Of a stretch of 58,223 nt of DNA, positions 25,675 through 35,781 are shown in pieces. Origin of the DNA: Desulfobacterales bacterium (GTDB lineage Bacteria; Desulfobacterota; Desulfobacteria; Desulfobacterales; RPRI01); contig JAGVOC010000287.1 of the NCBI GenBank assembly GCA_020052975.1, forward strand, positions 1 to 58,223, written 5' to 3'. Under the pieces are notes generated by a model that made no database searches, was not told the origin of the DNA, and saw only the letters and a program-made list of their open reading frames with translations. The number at the start of each line of letters is the position of its first letter. The first letter of the stretch is position 1. The position numbers were made by a program, and so were the translations under genes.

Positions 25675-25980
25675 ATGCATAATACAAAAAAAAAATCCCG
25701 GAATAAAAGAACAGGCCTGAAGTTGGCTGCAATATGGTCAATTATTGCAATTCTCTTCATAACAGAACTTTTTTTATATACATGGTGCAGGGTTCAATGC
25801 GTTAAAACCGGATACGAGATATCGAAAGAGACCGATAAACGGTTAAAGCTTTCATCATTGCAGAATAATCTCAAGGTCGAAATCGCGCATCTTAAATCAC
25901 CGCAAAGAATAGCTAAAATTGCGACCATGCAGCTCGGTCTCATAATACCAACTCCTGAAAAGATGATTATAATTCCATGA
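25675..25980 (+). CDS. ftsL: Cell division protein FtsL
   Basis: This is a small bitopic protein of 101 aa: a basic N-terminus, one membrane helix at about 19-37, then a periplasmic coiled coil (LKLSSLQNNLKVEIAHLKSP) ending with RIAKIATMQLGL, as in FtsL and FtsB. It would join FtsQ and an FtsB partner encoded elsewhere to activate the FtsW-FtsI synthase. Identity rests on topology and place. Codons 4-7 contain ten A residues in a row, a possible slippage site. Its stop overlaps the ftsI start. Confidence 0.85.
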   Translation: MHNTKKKSRNKRTGLKLAAIWSIIAILFITELFLYTWCRVQCVKTGYEISKETDKRLKLSSLQNNLKVEIAHLKSPQRIAKIATMQLGLIIPTPEKMIIIP

Positions 25981-27713
25981 GAGCCGTTGAAACAAAATAT
26001 ATAAAATTTCGGATAACAATAGTCGGCTTTGTTTTTACCGCCCTCCTTTCCGCTATTGGGGCAAAAGCCGGATACCTGCAAATCTACCAGAGTTCATGGC
26101 TTTCCAAAAAAGCTTCTGCCCAGTACGAAAGGCCATTTAAAGAACTTGGGAAACGCGGAACCATTTATGATGCAAACCTGCGCGAAATGGCCGTTTCAAT
26201 CAATGCGACATCAATTGCAGTCTATCCGCATAAAATTCAGGATACAGCGGCAACCGCAAAGATGCTTGCAAACTCGCTGAATATAGATTCCAAAATCCTT
26301 CAGAGAAGGCTGCTGGCAAAGAAACCCTTCATATGGGTAAAACGGCAGGCTACACCTAAGGAAGTCAATGCTGTAAAAAGCCTGAACCTTGACGGTGTCG
26401 GTTTCCTGTCTGAAACCAGCAGATTCTATCCGCAGAAAACGCTTGCAGCACAAACAATAGGCTTTACCGGGTTGGACGGAAAAGGACTTGAAGGCATTGA
26501 ATTTTATTATGACAACCAGTTAAAAGGTTCCGACTTTGAATATGTTGTTTTAAAGGATGCTCTCGGGCAGGGTTTTAATTCTGAAAAAACAACGACAGAT
26601 TACAGCGGAAAGAATATCGTCCTTACTATTGACCAGACAATCCAGTACATAACAGAAAAAGCATTAAAAGAAGCTGTCGATGAAAACTATGCAAAATCCG
26701 GTATAGCGGTAGTAATGTCACCCAAAACCGGCGCAATACTCTCAATAGCCCAGTATCCGTCACTGAACCCGAATTCTTATGAAAAATTCGACAGGAATCT
26801 ATGGAGAAACAGAGCAATAACAGATCCTTTCGAGCCGGGTTCAACAATGAAAATTTTTACTGCTGCCGCAGCACTTGAATATGGCAACTGCTCCGAAAAC
26901 ACAACTTTTTTCTGCGAAAACGGGGAATATAGAATCGGAAAACATGTAATCCATGATACCCACCCTTACGGATGGTTGACTCTTAAGGAAGTTGTAAAGT
27001 TATCCAGCAATATTGGAGCATTCAAAGTCGTAAATAAAACAGGTCCTGAATCTCTTTACAGAACCCTGAAAGATTTTGGATTTGGTGAAAAAACAGGCAT
27101 CAACTGCCCGGGTGAAACATCCGGCACCGTTACTCCGTACAAAAACTGGCGCGCAATTGATGTTGGAGCCATATCCTTCGGACAGGGAATTTCCGCTTCT
27201 CCCCTTCAGATTATCTCGGCTGTTTCGGCAATAGCCAATGACGGGATTCTCATGAAGCCGTACATAGTTCAGGCCATAATGGATCAAAAAGGCCTTGCTG
27301 TCAGCCGGTTCGACCCGATCCCTGTACGCCAGGCTGTTTCGTCCACGACCGCCAATAAATTAAAAGATATATTAATGTCGGTAACAGAGAAGGACGGAAC
27401 AGGCTTTAATGCAGCGCTTGAAGGTTATACGGTGTGCGGTAAAACAGGAACTGCCCAAAAAACTGACGATACCGGACGTTACGCGAAAGGCAAATACATT
27501 TCATCCTTCGTCGGCTTTACTCCGGCTGAAAATCCGGAAGTTGCCATCCTCGTTATTTTAGATGAACCGACCAAAAGCCATTACGGAGGAATTGTATCTG
27601 CTCCGGCTTTCAAGAAAATAGCTCAGGAAACCCTGACGTATCTGAATATCCAGCCAAAAAACAGAGAGGCCGGCAAGTTAAGAGTTTCCCGGGAAAGCGG
27701 GTTATTAGGGTGA
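25977..27713 (+). CDS. ftsI: Septal peptidoglycan transpeptidase FtsI (PBP3)
   Basis: This 578-aa class B penicillin-binding protein has a membrane helix at about 12-32, a pedestal dimerisation domain, and a transpeptidase domain with the active-site SxxK in GSTMK, SSN, and KTGTA. It crosslinks septal peptidoglycan with FtsW. There are no PASTA repeats, as expected for a Gram-negative. ATG 25977 overlaps the ftsL stop by four bases (ATGA), and the gene's own end overlaps murE, so the block is translationally coupled. Confidence 0.95.
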   Translation: MRAVETKYIKFRITIVGFVFTALLSAIGAKAGYLQIYQSSWLSKKASAQYERPFKELGKRGTIYDANLREMAVSINATSIAVYPHKIQDTAATAKMLANSLNIDSKILQRRLLAKKPFIWVKRQATPKEVNAVKSLNLDGVGFLSETSRFYPQKTLAAQTIGFTGLDGKGLEGIEFYYDNQLKGSDFEYVVLKDALGQGFNSEKTTTDYSGKNIVLTIDQTIQYITEKALKEAVDENYAKSGIAVVMSPKTGAILSIAQYPSLNPNSYEKFDRNLWRNRAITDPFEPGSTMKIFTAAAALEYGNCSENTTFFCENGEYRIGKHVIHDTHPYGWLTLKEVVKLSSNIGAFKVVNKTGPESLYRTLKDFGFGEKTGINCPGETSGTVTPYKNWRAIDVGAISFGQGISASPLQIISAVSAIANDGILMKPYIVQAIMDQKGLAVSRFDPIPVRQAVSSTTANKLKDILMSVTEKDGTGFNAALEGYTVCGKTGTAQKTDDTGRYAKGKYISSFVGFTPAENPEVAILVILDEPTKSHYGGIVSAPAFKKIAQETLTYLNIQPKNREAGKLRVSRESGLLG

Positions 27714-29302
27714 AGCTGTCAGAACTTATAAAAGCTGTCCGTGCAACACAAACTGCCGGCAACGAAAAGATAACGGATCTGAAGATAAATTCCGGGACCC
27801 CTGATCCTGTACAGGATAACTCACCTTTTTTTTATGACCCCGAAATTGAATCTGTGCATTACAGAGCTCAGGATGTCAGGCCATCAGGCCTTTTTGTTGC
27901 TATTCCCGGCCATTCGGCAGACGGCCACGACTTTATTGACCAGGCAATAGCAAGGGGGGCTTCTGCTGTTGTTGTTCAAAAACCTGTAAATAGAGATTTT
28001 ATTGCAATTCAGGTTGAAAACACAAGGAAGGCTCTGGGGAAAATCGCCGCAAAGTTCTACGGCGACCCTTCCATGAAACTTGTAACAATCGGCATCACAG
28101 GAACAAACGGCAAGACGACCACTTCATATCTTATTGAAAGCATTCTTTCTTCAGCAGGCTTTAAAGTCGGCGTTATAGGAACAATCAACTATCGTTTCTC
28201 GGAAAAAACTTTTTCAAATCCTGTTACAACCCCCGAATCTCTGGATCTCCAGAGAATTCTTTCTGAAATGGTGAAAGTCGGCACAACCCATGTGGTTATG
28301 GAGGTTTCTTCCCATGCCATTGATCTTTGCAGGATAGAGAATTGTTTTTTCGACGCCGCCATTTTTACAAACCTAACCCATGATCATCTTGATTACCACG
28401 GAAACATGGAAACCTACTGGTCATGCAAGAAAAAATTATTTACTGACATACTTGCTTTTGGGCCTAAAAAGGAGAAAGCTTTTGCAGTAATAAACTGTGA
28501 TGACATAAGGGGTAAAGAACTTTCCGAAACTCTTTCAACAAAATGCATTAAAACAGGCTCAAGCCCTGCATATAATGTCCACACAATAAATTCCAGACTC
28601 AGTCCGGAAGGAATTGAAGCTGCAATTTCGACTCCCCTGGGAAGTTTTCATTTCAAATCGAACCTTGTTGGAAAGCATAATATTGAAAATATGTTGTGCG
28701 CAGCAGGTCTCGGTTCCGGACTCGCCATTTCGCCGGAAACGATAGCAAAAGGAATCGAATCGGTACGGGTTATTCCGGGACGGCTTGAACGAGTCGATAA
28801 TGCTTCGGGAAGATCGGTATATGTAGATTATGCCCATACTCCTGATGCCCTTAAAAATGTGCTCCTTTCTTTAAGACCCATAACAAAGGGAAGGCTTATA
28901 TGTATTTTCGGCTGCGGGGGTGACAGGGACAGAACAAAACGGCCTCTTATGGGTGAAATAGCCGCGAGTCTTTCAGATATTGCAGTCATTACATCCGATA
29001 ACCCCAGAACAGAAGATCCCCTCGATATCATAAAAGAGATAACAGACGGGGTTATGCGAATAAAAATCCATCAGTATAATCCGTCAGAACTGACGCATGA
29101 TTTTAATGGACGGGGATATGTCACAGAACCTGACCGGAAAAGAGCGATACAGCTCGGCATAAATGTCTCCCGGCCCGGAGATACAGTTCTGATCGCAGGA
29201 AAAGGTCATGAAAATTATCAGATAACAGGTGTAATTAAGATTCAGTTTGATGACAGACAGGAGGCAAAGCTTGCCCTTTCATCAATAAACTCTGCGGGTT
29301 GA
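27710..29302 (+). CDS. murE: UDP-MurNAc-L-Ala-D-Glu:meso-DAP ligase MurE
   Basis: This 530-aa cytoplasmic ligase adds the third residue of the stem peptide. It has the ATP loop GITGTNGKTTTSY, the carbamylated-lysine region, and SDNPRTEDP late in the sequence; DNPR is the signature for meso-diaminopimelate instead of lysine, so the wall is of the DAP type. Residues ~20-50 form an N-terminal insertion slightly longer than in E. coli. The start is GTG at 27710, overlapping the ftsI stop by four bases. The next gene, murF, follows after four bases. Confidence 0.95.
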   Translation: MKLSELIKAVRATQTAGNEKITDLKINSGTPDPVQDNSPFFYDPEIESVHYRAQDVRPSGLFVAIPGHSADGHDFIDQAIARGASAVVVQKPVNRDFIAIQVENTRKALGKIAAKFYGDPSMKLVTIGITGTNGKTTTSYLIESILSSAGFKVGVIGTINYRFSEKTFSNPVTTPESLDLQRILSEMVKVGTTHVVMEVSSHAIDLCRIENCFFDAAIFTNLTHDHLDYHGNMETYWSCKKKLFTDILAFGPKKEKAFAVINCDDIRGKELSETLSTKCIKTGSSPAYNVHTINSRLSPEGIEAAISTPLGSFHFKSNLVGKHNIENMLCAAGLGSGLAISPETIAKGIESVRVIPGRLERVDNASGRSVYVDYAHTPDALKNVLLSLRPITKGRLICIFGCGGDRDRTKRPLMGEIAASLSDIAVITSDNPRTEDPLDIIKEITDGVMRIKIHQYNPSELTHDFNGRGYVTEPDRKRAIQLGINVSRPGDTVLIAGKGHENYQITGVIKIQFDDRQEAKLALSSINSAG

Positions 29303-29306
29303 ATAT

Positions 29307-30740
29307 ATGAAACAACCAATTCCATGGACACAGGAAGAAATAATTAAAGCAACAGAAGGAGAGGTTCTTTCTGCAGGGAGCAATTTTTTATTCTCCGGTG
29401 TTTCCATCGATTCAAGAACGATATCCGCCCGCGAAATTTTTGTTGCAATCAGGGGCGATGCCCATGACGGGCACACTTTTGCCGAGGAGGTAATAAAGCT
29501 TGGAGTAAAAGGGCTCATTATTGACAGGCAGGAGGCGGTTAAGCTTCCATGTAAAGAATGGAAGAAAGCCGGCATTTTTTGTGTGGCCGTTGGAGATACC
29601 ATTGAAGCTCTTGGCTGCCTCGCATCATATAACAGGACAAGGGCGGGTGTTTCGGTTGTGGCAATTACAGGTTCAAATGGTAAAACAACAACCAGAGGAA
29701 TGACCGCAGAAGTTGTTTCACGCCGTTTTGAAACACTCTCAACAACCGGAAATTTGAACAATGAAATTGGCCTCCCCCTGACCCTTCTTAAGCTCAGTCT
29801 CAGCCATAAATGGGCGGTAGTCGAACTTGGGATGAACCATCCCGGTGAAATCGAACGGCTCGCACGAATCTCCAAACCGGACATCGGCATCATAACAAAT
29901 ATAGGCCCCGCTCATCTTGAAGGATTGAATTCTTTAGAAGGCGTGATGAATGCAAAGGGAGAACTTATTGACGGAATCAAACCTGACGGGACGGCCATTC
30001 TTAATGCAGATGACGAAATGGTCATGAATCTTGCCCGCAGGACATCAAAAAAAGTGCTCCTCTTCGGACTTTCAAGCAATGCATCGGTAAGGGCCTGCCT
30101 GGTTGAGGTTAAAAAATATGTCACTTCTTTTACCCTCTTGCTTCCGGAAGAAACCGTTGCCGTTGATCTCCCGGTATCCGGCGGATTCATGGTTCCAAAC
30201 GCCCTTGCAGCAGCATCGGTCGGATATCTTGCAGGGCTACCCGCATCAGAGATCAAGGCCGGACTTGAAAATGTTACTCCTGAAAAAGGCCGGATGAATA
30301 TTTTTACCCTGTCAAACGGAATCACCATTATTGATGACTCCTACAATGCAAATCCACGCTCAATGGAAGTCGCGATAAAAACCCTTTCAGAACTCAAAGT
30401 AAATAACAGAGGGGTTGTTATTGCAGGCGACATGCTTGAACTCGGAGAGCATTCAAAAAAAATGCATGAGAAGATAGGATCTCTTTGCGCAGAATCAGGC
30501 ATTGCGAGGCTTTATGCAATGGGACAATTTTCAGGGAATACCGCGGATGGAGCTGTTGGTAACGGTATGAGCCTTTATAACATCGTTACAGGATCCCATG
30601 ACGATATCCTGGAAGATATCACAGGATGGCTTGGTATAGGAGATTGGATACTTGTGAAAGGTTCAAGGGCAATGGGAATGGAAAAAATCGTTTTTAAACT
30701 GAAGGACTGGGCTAAAAGGCAAAGCGCCCAATTATTATGA
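29307..30740 (+). CDS. murF: UDP-MurNAc-tripeptide:D-Ala-D-Ala ligase MurF
   Basis: This 477-aa Mur ligase completes the UDP-MurNAc-pentapeptide. Seen are the N-terminal substrate domain with SGVSIDSRTI, the ATP loop AITGSNGKTTT, VVELGMNHPGEI, and DDSYNANPRSM in the C-terminal domain, all MurF hallmarks. It begins with ATG four bases after murE. The D-Ala-D-Ala it needs must come from a ligase encoded elsewhere, since no ddl lies in this cluster. Confidence 0.95.
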   Translation: MKQPIPWTQEEIIKATEGEVLSAGSNFLFSGVSIDSRTISAREIFVAIRGDAHDGHTFAEEVIKLGVKGLIIDRQEAVKLPCKEWKKAGIFCVAVGDTIEALGCLASYNRTRAGVSVVAITGSNGKTTTRGMTAEVVSRRFETLSTTGNLNNEIGLPLTLLKLSLSHKWAVVELGMNHPGEIERLARISKPDIGIITNIGPAHLEGLNSLEGVMNAKGELIDGIKPDGTAILNADDEMVMNLARRTSKKVLLFGLSSNASVRACLVEVKKYVTSFTLLLPEETVAVDLPVSGGFMVPNALAAASVGYLAGLPASEIKAGLENVTPEKGRMNIFTLSNGITIIDDSYNANPRSMEVAIKTLSELKVNNRGVVIAGDMLELGEHSKKMHEKIGSLCAESGIARLYAMGQFSGNTADGAVGNGMSLYNIVTGSHDDILEDITGWLGIGDWILVKGSRAMGMEKIVFKLKDWAKRQSAQLL

Positions 30741-30815
30741 GACAGATCCGGCAATCTCGCAGACATTCGCTCATAGCTTAATAAGAAATAAATAAAAACT
30801 TCAAAAGAGGAAAAT

Positions 30816-31895
30816 ATGCTTTATCATTTACTATATCCTCTGCACACAACATATACTGTTTTTAATGTATTCAGATACATTACTTTCAGAACAATATATG
30901 CAGTTCTCACAGCTTTTTTAATATGCTTTCTTATGGGGCCGTGGTTTATACGCAGACTCTCACAAATGCAGATAGGACAATACATAAGGGAAGATGGCCC
31001 CCAAGCTCACCACAAGAAAACAGGAACGCCCACAATGGGCGGAACGCTCATAATTATCTCAATTACCGTATCGACCTTACTCTGGTCTAATCTCACCAAT
31101 TATTACATATGGATACTGCTCATGGTTATCGTAGGGTTCGGCACCATTGGATTTGCCGATGATTATTTAAAACAGGTCAAAAAACAGAGCAAGGGTCTTA
31201 GCGCAAGGCAGAAAATTATCATGCAGTCCGGATTGGCACTTGTCGTTGGCGCGCTTATCTATTCCAGCCCTGATTTTTCAAGCACACTGACATTTCCCTT
31301 TTTCAAGAAATTTTCACCCGACCTGGGTTTGTTTTATATACTTTTCACCGCATTAGTTATCGTGGGAACTTCAAATGCGGTTAACCTTACCGATGGACTC
31401 GACGGTCTTGCCATAGGTCCGGCAATAATCGTAGCGGTAACCTATATGATCTTCGCGTATGTTACAGGCCATGTAAAAATTGCCGAGTATCTCCAGATAA
31501 ATTACGTGGCAGGCAGCGGTGAAATAACTGTATTTTGCGGAGCGCTTGTTGGAGCGGGGCTTGGATTTCTTTGGTTTAACGCCTATCCGGCACAGGTTTT
31601 CATGGGAGATGTCGGATCACTCTCTATAGGAGGTGTAATCGGAACAGTTGCCGTAATTACAAAGCAGGAATTTCTCCTTGTTATTGTCGGCGGGTTGTTT
31701 GTAATCGAGGCCCTTTCCGTTATCTTTCAGGTGGGTTTCTTCAAAATGACAAAAGGCCGCAGAATTTTGAGGATGGCGCCTCTTCACCACCATTTTGAAT
31801 TAAAAGGATGGCCGGAACCAAAGGTCATTGTCCGGTTCTGGATAATTTCAATCGCTCTTGCTCTTATTGCGCTAAGCACGCTCAAACTAAGGTAA
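30816..31895 (+). CDS. mraY: Phospho-MurNAc-pentapeptide transferase MraY
   Basis: This 359-aa polytopic enzyme makes lipid I by moving phospho-MurNAc-pentapeptide to undecaprenyl phosphate. It has about ten helices and the family motifs [31 protein letters not shown] and [12 protein letters not shown], which carry catalytic Asp and His residues. AGAGG lies just upstream of ATG 30816. A 75-base gap precedes it and a 150-base word-repeat gap follows. Confidence 0.96.
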   Translation: MLYHLLYPLHTTYTVFNVFRYITFRTIYAVLTAFLICFLMGPWFIRRLSQMQIGQYIREDGPQAHHKKTGTPTMGGTLIIISITVSTLLWSNLTNYYIWILLMVIVGFGTIGFADDYLKQVKKQSKGLSARQKIIMQSGLALVVGALIYSSPDFSSTLTFPFFKKFSPDLGLFYILFTALVIVGTSNAVNLTDGLDGLAIGPAIIVAVTYMIFAYVTGHVKIAEYLQINYVAGSGEITVFCGALVGAGLGFLWFNAYPAQVFMGDVGSLSIGGVIGTVAVITKQEFLLVIVGGLFVIEALSVIFQVGFFKMTKGRRILRMAPLHHHFELKGWPEPKVIVRFWIISIALALIALSTLKLR

Positions 31896-31901
31896 AAACA
31901 G

Positions 31902-32044
31902 AGGATTCGAGGAGCCGAGGATCAGGGGTCAGGAAAGACGTGAGGCGAAAGAGAGTAAGAATATCGAATATAGAATACAGAATTCCGATGTGCGACATTC
32001 GAAATTCGAAGTACGAGTAATGCGTGAGGCGTAAGGCGTAAGGA
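31902..32044. repeat. Word-repeat stretch between mraY and murD
   Basis: Variants of ATTCGAGGAGCCGAGGATCA, GAATATCGAATATAGAATA, GACATTCGAAATTCGAAGTA and GTGAGGCGTAAGGCGTAAGG follow one another. The same words, some inverted, occur at 436-556, 35782-35935 and 52415-52512. The stretch lies inside the dcw operon and ends in the murD ribosome site (AAGGAA). Confidence 0.65.
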
Positions 32045-32048
32045 ACAA

Positions 32049-33452
32049 ATGGAAATATCCGGTGAAAAAACAGTTATAGTAGGTCTGGGAAAAACGGGAA
32101 TATCGACAGCCACTTTTTTAAAAAAAAGAGGCGCTCAGGTCACGGTCTCGGATTCTTCAAAAGATAAAAATCTTGATGATGCGGCAAAAAAGCTTCAGGC
32201 AATCGGGGTTAATGTTGAGCTTGGAATGCATGATTCTTCATCTTTCCAAAATGCCGATCTCATCGTTTTAAGCCCGGGTGTACCGCACACTATTGAGCCT
32301 GTCAGGATGGCTGTTGAGCGGGGCGTTCCTGTTATCGGAGAAATAGAGCTTGCATCAAGATTTATTAAAGAACCAATCGTTGCCATATCAGGAACAAACG
32401 GCAAAACAACTGTAACGACACTTGCCGGCAAAATGCTTGAAGAATCGGGATTAAATGTTTTTGTGGGCGGAAATATCGGAAATCCTCTGATAGATTATGT
32501 TGACAGCGAAAATAAAGCAGAAATTATAGTTGCCGAAATCAGCAGTTTTCAGCTCGATACCATCGACACCTTCAGGCCGGGGATAAGTGTTTTGCTGAAT
32601 ATATCTGAAGACCATTTAGACCGTTATGCTGATTTTAACACTTATGTAAAATCAAAGGGAAGGATCTTTGAAAACCAGGAAGGCGATGATATTTGTATTT
32701 TCAACGCATCGGATAAGTATATTCGTTCGATGGCCGGGAATATAAGGTGCAATAAAATCCCTTTTTCCGGTGAGAAACATTCAAAGGGACATAAAGAATA
32801 TGCAAAGATATTAAATGACCGCATAGACTTTAATATTGAGAAAAACTTAGCTGGTTCCGACCTCGCCTTTGCAGGAAATTTCTCATTATATTTCTCTGAA
32901 ATAGGTATTCCGGGAAGGCATAATATTGAGAATGTTGCAGCCGCAACTCTTGCTTCGCTTGCTGCAGGTGGAAACATGGCAGGAATCAGGTCGGCGCTGA
33001 AAAATTTCAAGGGCCTTCCACACAGGATCGAACATGTAGCTACAATTAACGGAACGGAATACTATGATGATTCAAAGGCAACAACGGTTGATTCGGTAGC
33101 AAAAGCCCTCGAAGTATTCAGCAAACCCGTAATACTGATAATGGGGGGACGTAATAAAGGAAGCGATTTCAGCCTTCTGAAAAATACCGTAATAAAACAC
33201 GTTAAAAAACTGATTGTTCTGGGAGAAGCAAGAGAGGAGATAACAGCCTCTCTTGGAAATATTGTTGAAACTGTTCCAGCTGAATCGATGGAAGATTCCG
33301 TTAAACTTGCATATGGCTCAGCAAGGCCCGGCGATGTTGTGCTTTTATCTCCGGCCTGTTCAAGTTTTGACATGTTTGCAAGCTATTCGCACAGGGGAGA
33401 AATCTTCTGCAGGAGCGTTGAAACACTGAAGAGAAACAATAATGAAACGTGA
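32049..33452 (+). CDS. murD: UDP-MurNAc-L-alanine:D-glutamate ligase MurD
   Basis: This 467-aa Mur ligase adds D-Glu. It has an N-terminal Rossmann-like domain (VIVGLGKTGISTATFL), SPGVP, the ATP loop AISGTNGKTTVT, ISSFQLDTI, LNISEDHLDRY, DDSKATT and the late LLSPACSSFDMF typical of MurD. ATG 32049 is preceded by AAGGAA at the end of a repeat stretch. Its 3' end overlaps ftsW by eleven bases. Confidence 0.95.
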   Translation: MEISGEKTVIVGLGKTGISTATFLKKRGAQVTVSDSSKDKNLDDAAKKLQAIGVNVELGMHDSSSFQNADLIVLSPGVPHTIEPVRMAVERGVPVIGEIELASRFIKEPIVAISGTNGKTTVTTLAGKMLEESGLNVFVGGNIGNPLIDYVDSENKAEIIVAEISSFQLDTIDTFRPGISVLLNISEDHLDRYADFNTYVKSKGRIFENQEGDDICIFNASDKYIRSMAGNIRCNKIPFSGEKHSKGHKEYAKILNDRIDFNIEKNLAGSDLAFAGNFSLYFSEIGIPGRHNIENVAAATLASLAAGGNMAGIRSALKNFKGLPHRIEHVATINGTEYYDDSKATTVDSVAKALEVFSKPVILIMGGRNKGSDFSLLKNTVIKHVKKLIVLGEAREEITASLGNIVETVPAESMEDSVKLAYGSARPGDVVLLSPACSSFDMFASYSHRGEIFCRSVETLKRNNNET

Positions 33453-34608
33453 CGGGCTTTCATATATATCGGCTGATGAATCTCCGGGCTATTACGATGT
33501 AAAGCTTATGTTCCCTGTTCTCATATTGGTGACGATAGGAATAATAATGGTTTACAGCGCAAGTTCCGTTCTTGCTTTCAAGAAATTCGGAACAGATTTT
33601 TATTTTCTGAAAAAGCAGGCTTTGTTCGCAATGACCGGTTTTATCGGGCTGGTCTGCGGAAGGCATTTTCCTTACAGGCATTTTAAGTCGTTGGCTTATC
33701 CAATTTTAATAATCGCAATAATTTTGCTTGGGGCAATATTCATCCCGGGCATTGGATATTCGGCAGGGGGTTCTGCCAGATGGCTCCGTTTTGGTGGATT
33801 TACAGTCCAGCCTTCTGAATTCGCCCGTCTTGCCATGATTATTTATCTTGCTTATTCTTTGGACAAAAAAAATGGGGAGCTTAAAAACTTTTATGTAGGC
33901 TTTCTGCCGCACGTTGTAGTGCTGGGAATATTAACAGCCCTTATATCTCTGCAGCCTGATTTTGGTTCTGTTGTAATACTGGGGGCTATGACATGGCTCA
34001 TGCTTTTCGTTGCAGGCGTGCGGATATTTCATCTTGTCCCGTCTTTGCTGCTGCTTGTACCAATAGGATATATTTACATGGTAAGCGCGGGATACAGGGC
34101 CAGACGGCTAATGAGTTTCTGGGATCCCTGGCAATACTCTGCAAACGAAGGATACCAGATAATCCATTCCTTAATGGCTTTCGGAACAGGGGGAATTTGG
34201 GGAACAGGCATAGGGCAAAGCTATCAGAAGCTTCATTACCTTCCTGAACCCCATACAGATTTTATATTTTCTGTTATCGGGGAAGAACTGGGGCTTCTTG
34301 GGGTCACAATCATTCTCTCCCTGTATGTGCTTATATTATGGAGAGGAGTCAGCATCGCAAAAAACGCAGACGATTCCTTCGGAACATTTCTGGCAACAGG
34401 AATTACATCCGCAATAGCTATTCAGGTTTGTACTAACATGGGTGTTGCCCTGGGACTATTGCCGACAAAGGGTCTTACACTCCCATTTTTAAGCTACGGA
34501 GGAACATCACTCCTGGTTAACATGGCGTCAATAGGAATACTCATGAACATAGGAGGAACCCGGTCGCATAAACAGCCATATGCCTACAGGCATCCGAGGA
34601 GAACATGA
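33442..34608 (+). CDS. ftsW: Septal peptidoglycan glycosyltransferase FtsW
   Basis: This 388-aa SEDS-family protein has about ten membrane helices. Characteristic stretches are MVYSASSVLAFKKFG, GSARWLRFGGFTVQPSEFA, a long periplasmic loop with EGYQIIHSLMAFGTGG and the catalytic region, then LPFLSYGGTSLLVNM. It polymerises glycan from lipid II at the septum with FtsI. ATG 33442 overlaps murD, and the stop overlaps the murG start, so these three genes are probably coupled. Confidence 0.95.
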   Translation: MKRDGLSYISADESPGYYDVKLMFPVLILVTIGIIMVYSASSVLAFKKFGTDFYFLKKQALFAMTGFIGLVCGRHFPYRHFKSLAYPILIIAIILLGAIFIPGIGYSAGGSARWLRFGGFTVQPSEFARLAMIIYLAYSLDKKNGELKNFYVGFLPHVVVLGILTALISLQPDFGSVVILGAMTWLMLFVAGVRIFHLVPSLLLLVPIGYIYMVSAGYRARRLMSFWDPWQYSANEGYQIIHSLMAFGTGGIWGTGIGQSYQKLHYLPEPHTDFIFSVIGEELGLLGVTIILSLYVLILWRGVSIAKNADDSFGTFLATGITSAIAIQVCTNMGVALGLLPTKGLTLPFLSYGGTSLLVNMASIGILMNIGGTRSHKQPYAYRHPRRT

Positions 34609-35780
34609 CAGGCAACCGGAAAAGCTCAAAGCATACTGCAAACACTGCACAGTCAATAACAGACGGCGCTGGCGGCAAAAGCTTGCGTGTTATCATTGCA
34701 GGAGGCGGTACCGGCGGTCATCTTTTCCCCGGAATTGCCATTGCACAGGCATTTACCGGAAAGGATCCCGGGAGCAAGATCCTTTTTGTCGGAGCAGGAA
34801 ATACTTTTGAAAAAACAACAGTCGAAAAGGCCGGCTTTAATCACAAAAGCATCTCGGCAGAAGGCATTAAAGGTCGTGGTTATCTGAAACAGTTAAGATC
34901 TGTTTTCAAAATACCAAAGGGCATGTTTGAGTCATTTAAAATAATACGGGATTTCAAACCGAATCTGGTTGTTGGGGTTGGAAGTTATTCTTCCGGGCCG
35001 CTTATTGTTATGGCCCGGCTTTTGCGCATCAGAATAGCGCTGCATGAGCAAAATATTATACCGGGTATAACAAACAGGATCCTGTCCCGATTTGCCGACC
35101 GCGTTTACGTTTCATTTGAAGAGACAAAAAAAAGGCTTTGCCCTCAAAAGGCGATTCTTGCCGGAAATCCCTTAAGAAGAGAAATTATCGATGCCGCCAA
35201 TAAAAATGTTCCTGCTGACTCATCAGATTGTAATGCGCCATTTACTGTTCTAGTGCTGGGAGGAAGCCAGGGAGCCCATAGAATAAACATGGCAGTCATC
35301 GAGACCCTGCCACTTCTCAAGAACAAGGGAAAATATTTCTTTGTGCACCAGGCAGGAGCTCAAGATGAACAATATGTCGCCGACTCCTATGAAAGATCAG
35401 GGATTTCATGCATGGTGAAACCGTTCTTTGAAGATATGGCAGAACGATACAGCGGGGCAAACCTGATAATCTGCAGGGCCGGCGCAACAACTGTTGCAGA
35501 AGTAACGGCTATGGGGCTGGGAGCAATTTTTATTCCCTATCCTTATGCCGCAGATGATCATCAGGCTTTAAATGCCCGCGCTCTTTCAGATTCGGGCGCA
35601 TCAGAAATGATCCTGGAAAAAGATTTAACGGCTGAAATTCTTTCTGGAAGAATAGAATATTTCTCTCGATATCCGGAAGAACTTAATAAAATGGCATTAT
35701 CTGCAAAAAAATTCGGCAGGCCGGATGCTGCAACAACTATAGTTAACGATTGTTACAAAATAGTAAATAGTGAGCGGTGA
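34605..35780 (+). CDS. murG: Lipid II-forming GlcNAc transferase MurG
   Basis: This 391-aa GT-B enzyme adds GlcNAc to lipid I at the inner face of the membrane. It shows the glycine loop GGGTGGHLFPG at 33-43, VVGVGSYSSGPL, HEQNIIPGITNR, VLGGSQGAHRIN and CRAGATTVAEV, all typical. Before the first strand there are about 26 extra polar residues rich in Ser, Lys and Thr; MurG usually begins a few residues before the loop. The ATG at 34605 overlaps the ftsW stop (ATGA), which supports it, though a start nearer the domain cannot be excluded. Confidence 0.95.
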   Translation: MTGNRKSSKHTANTAQSITDGAGGKSLRVIIAGGGTGGHLFPGIAIAQAFTGKDPGSKILFVGAGNTFEKTTVEKAGFNHKSISAEGIKGRGYLKQLRSVFKIPKGMFESFKIIRDFKPNLVVGVGSYSSGPLIVMARLLRIRIALHEQNIIPGITNRILSRFADRVYVSFEETKKRLCPQKAILAGNPLRREIIDAANKNVPADSSDCNAPFTVLVLGGSQGAHRINMAVIETLPLLKNKGKYFFVHQAGAQDEQYVADSYERSGISCMVKPFFEDMAERYSGANLIICRAGATTVAEVTAMGLGAIFIPYPYAADDHQALNARALSDSGASEMILEKDLTAEILSGRIEYFSRYPEELNKMALSAKKFGRPDAATTIVNDCYKIVNSER

Positions 35781-35781
35781 A

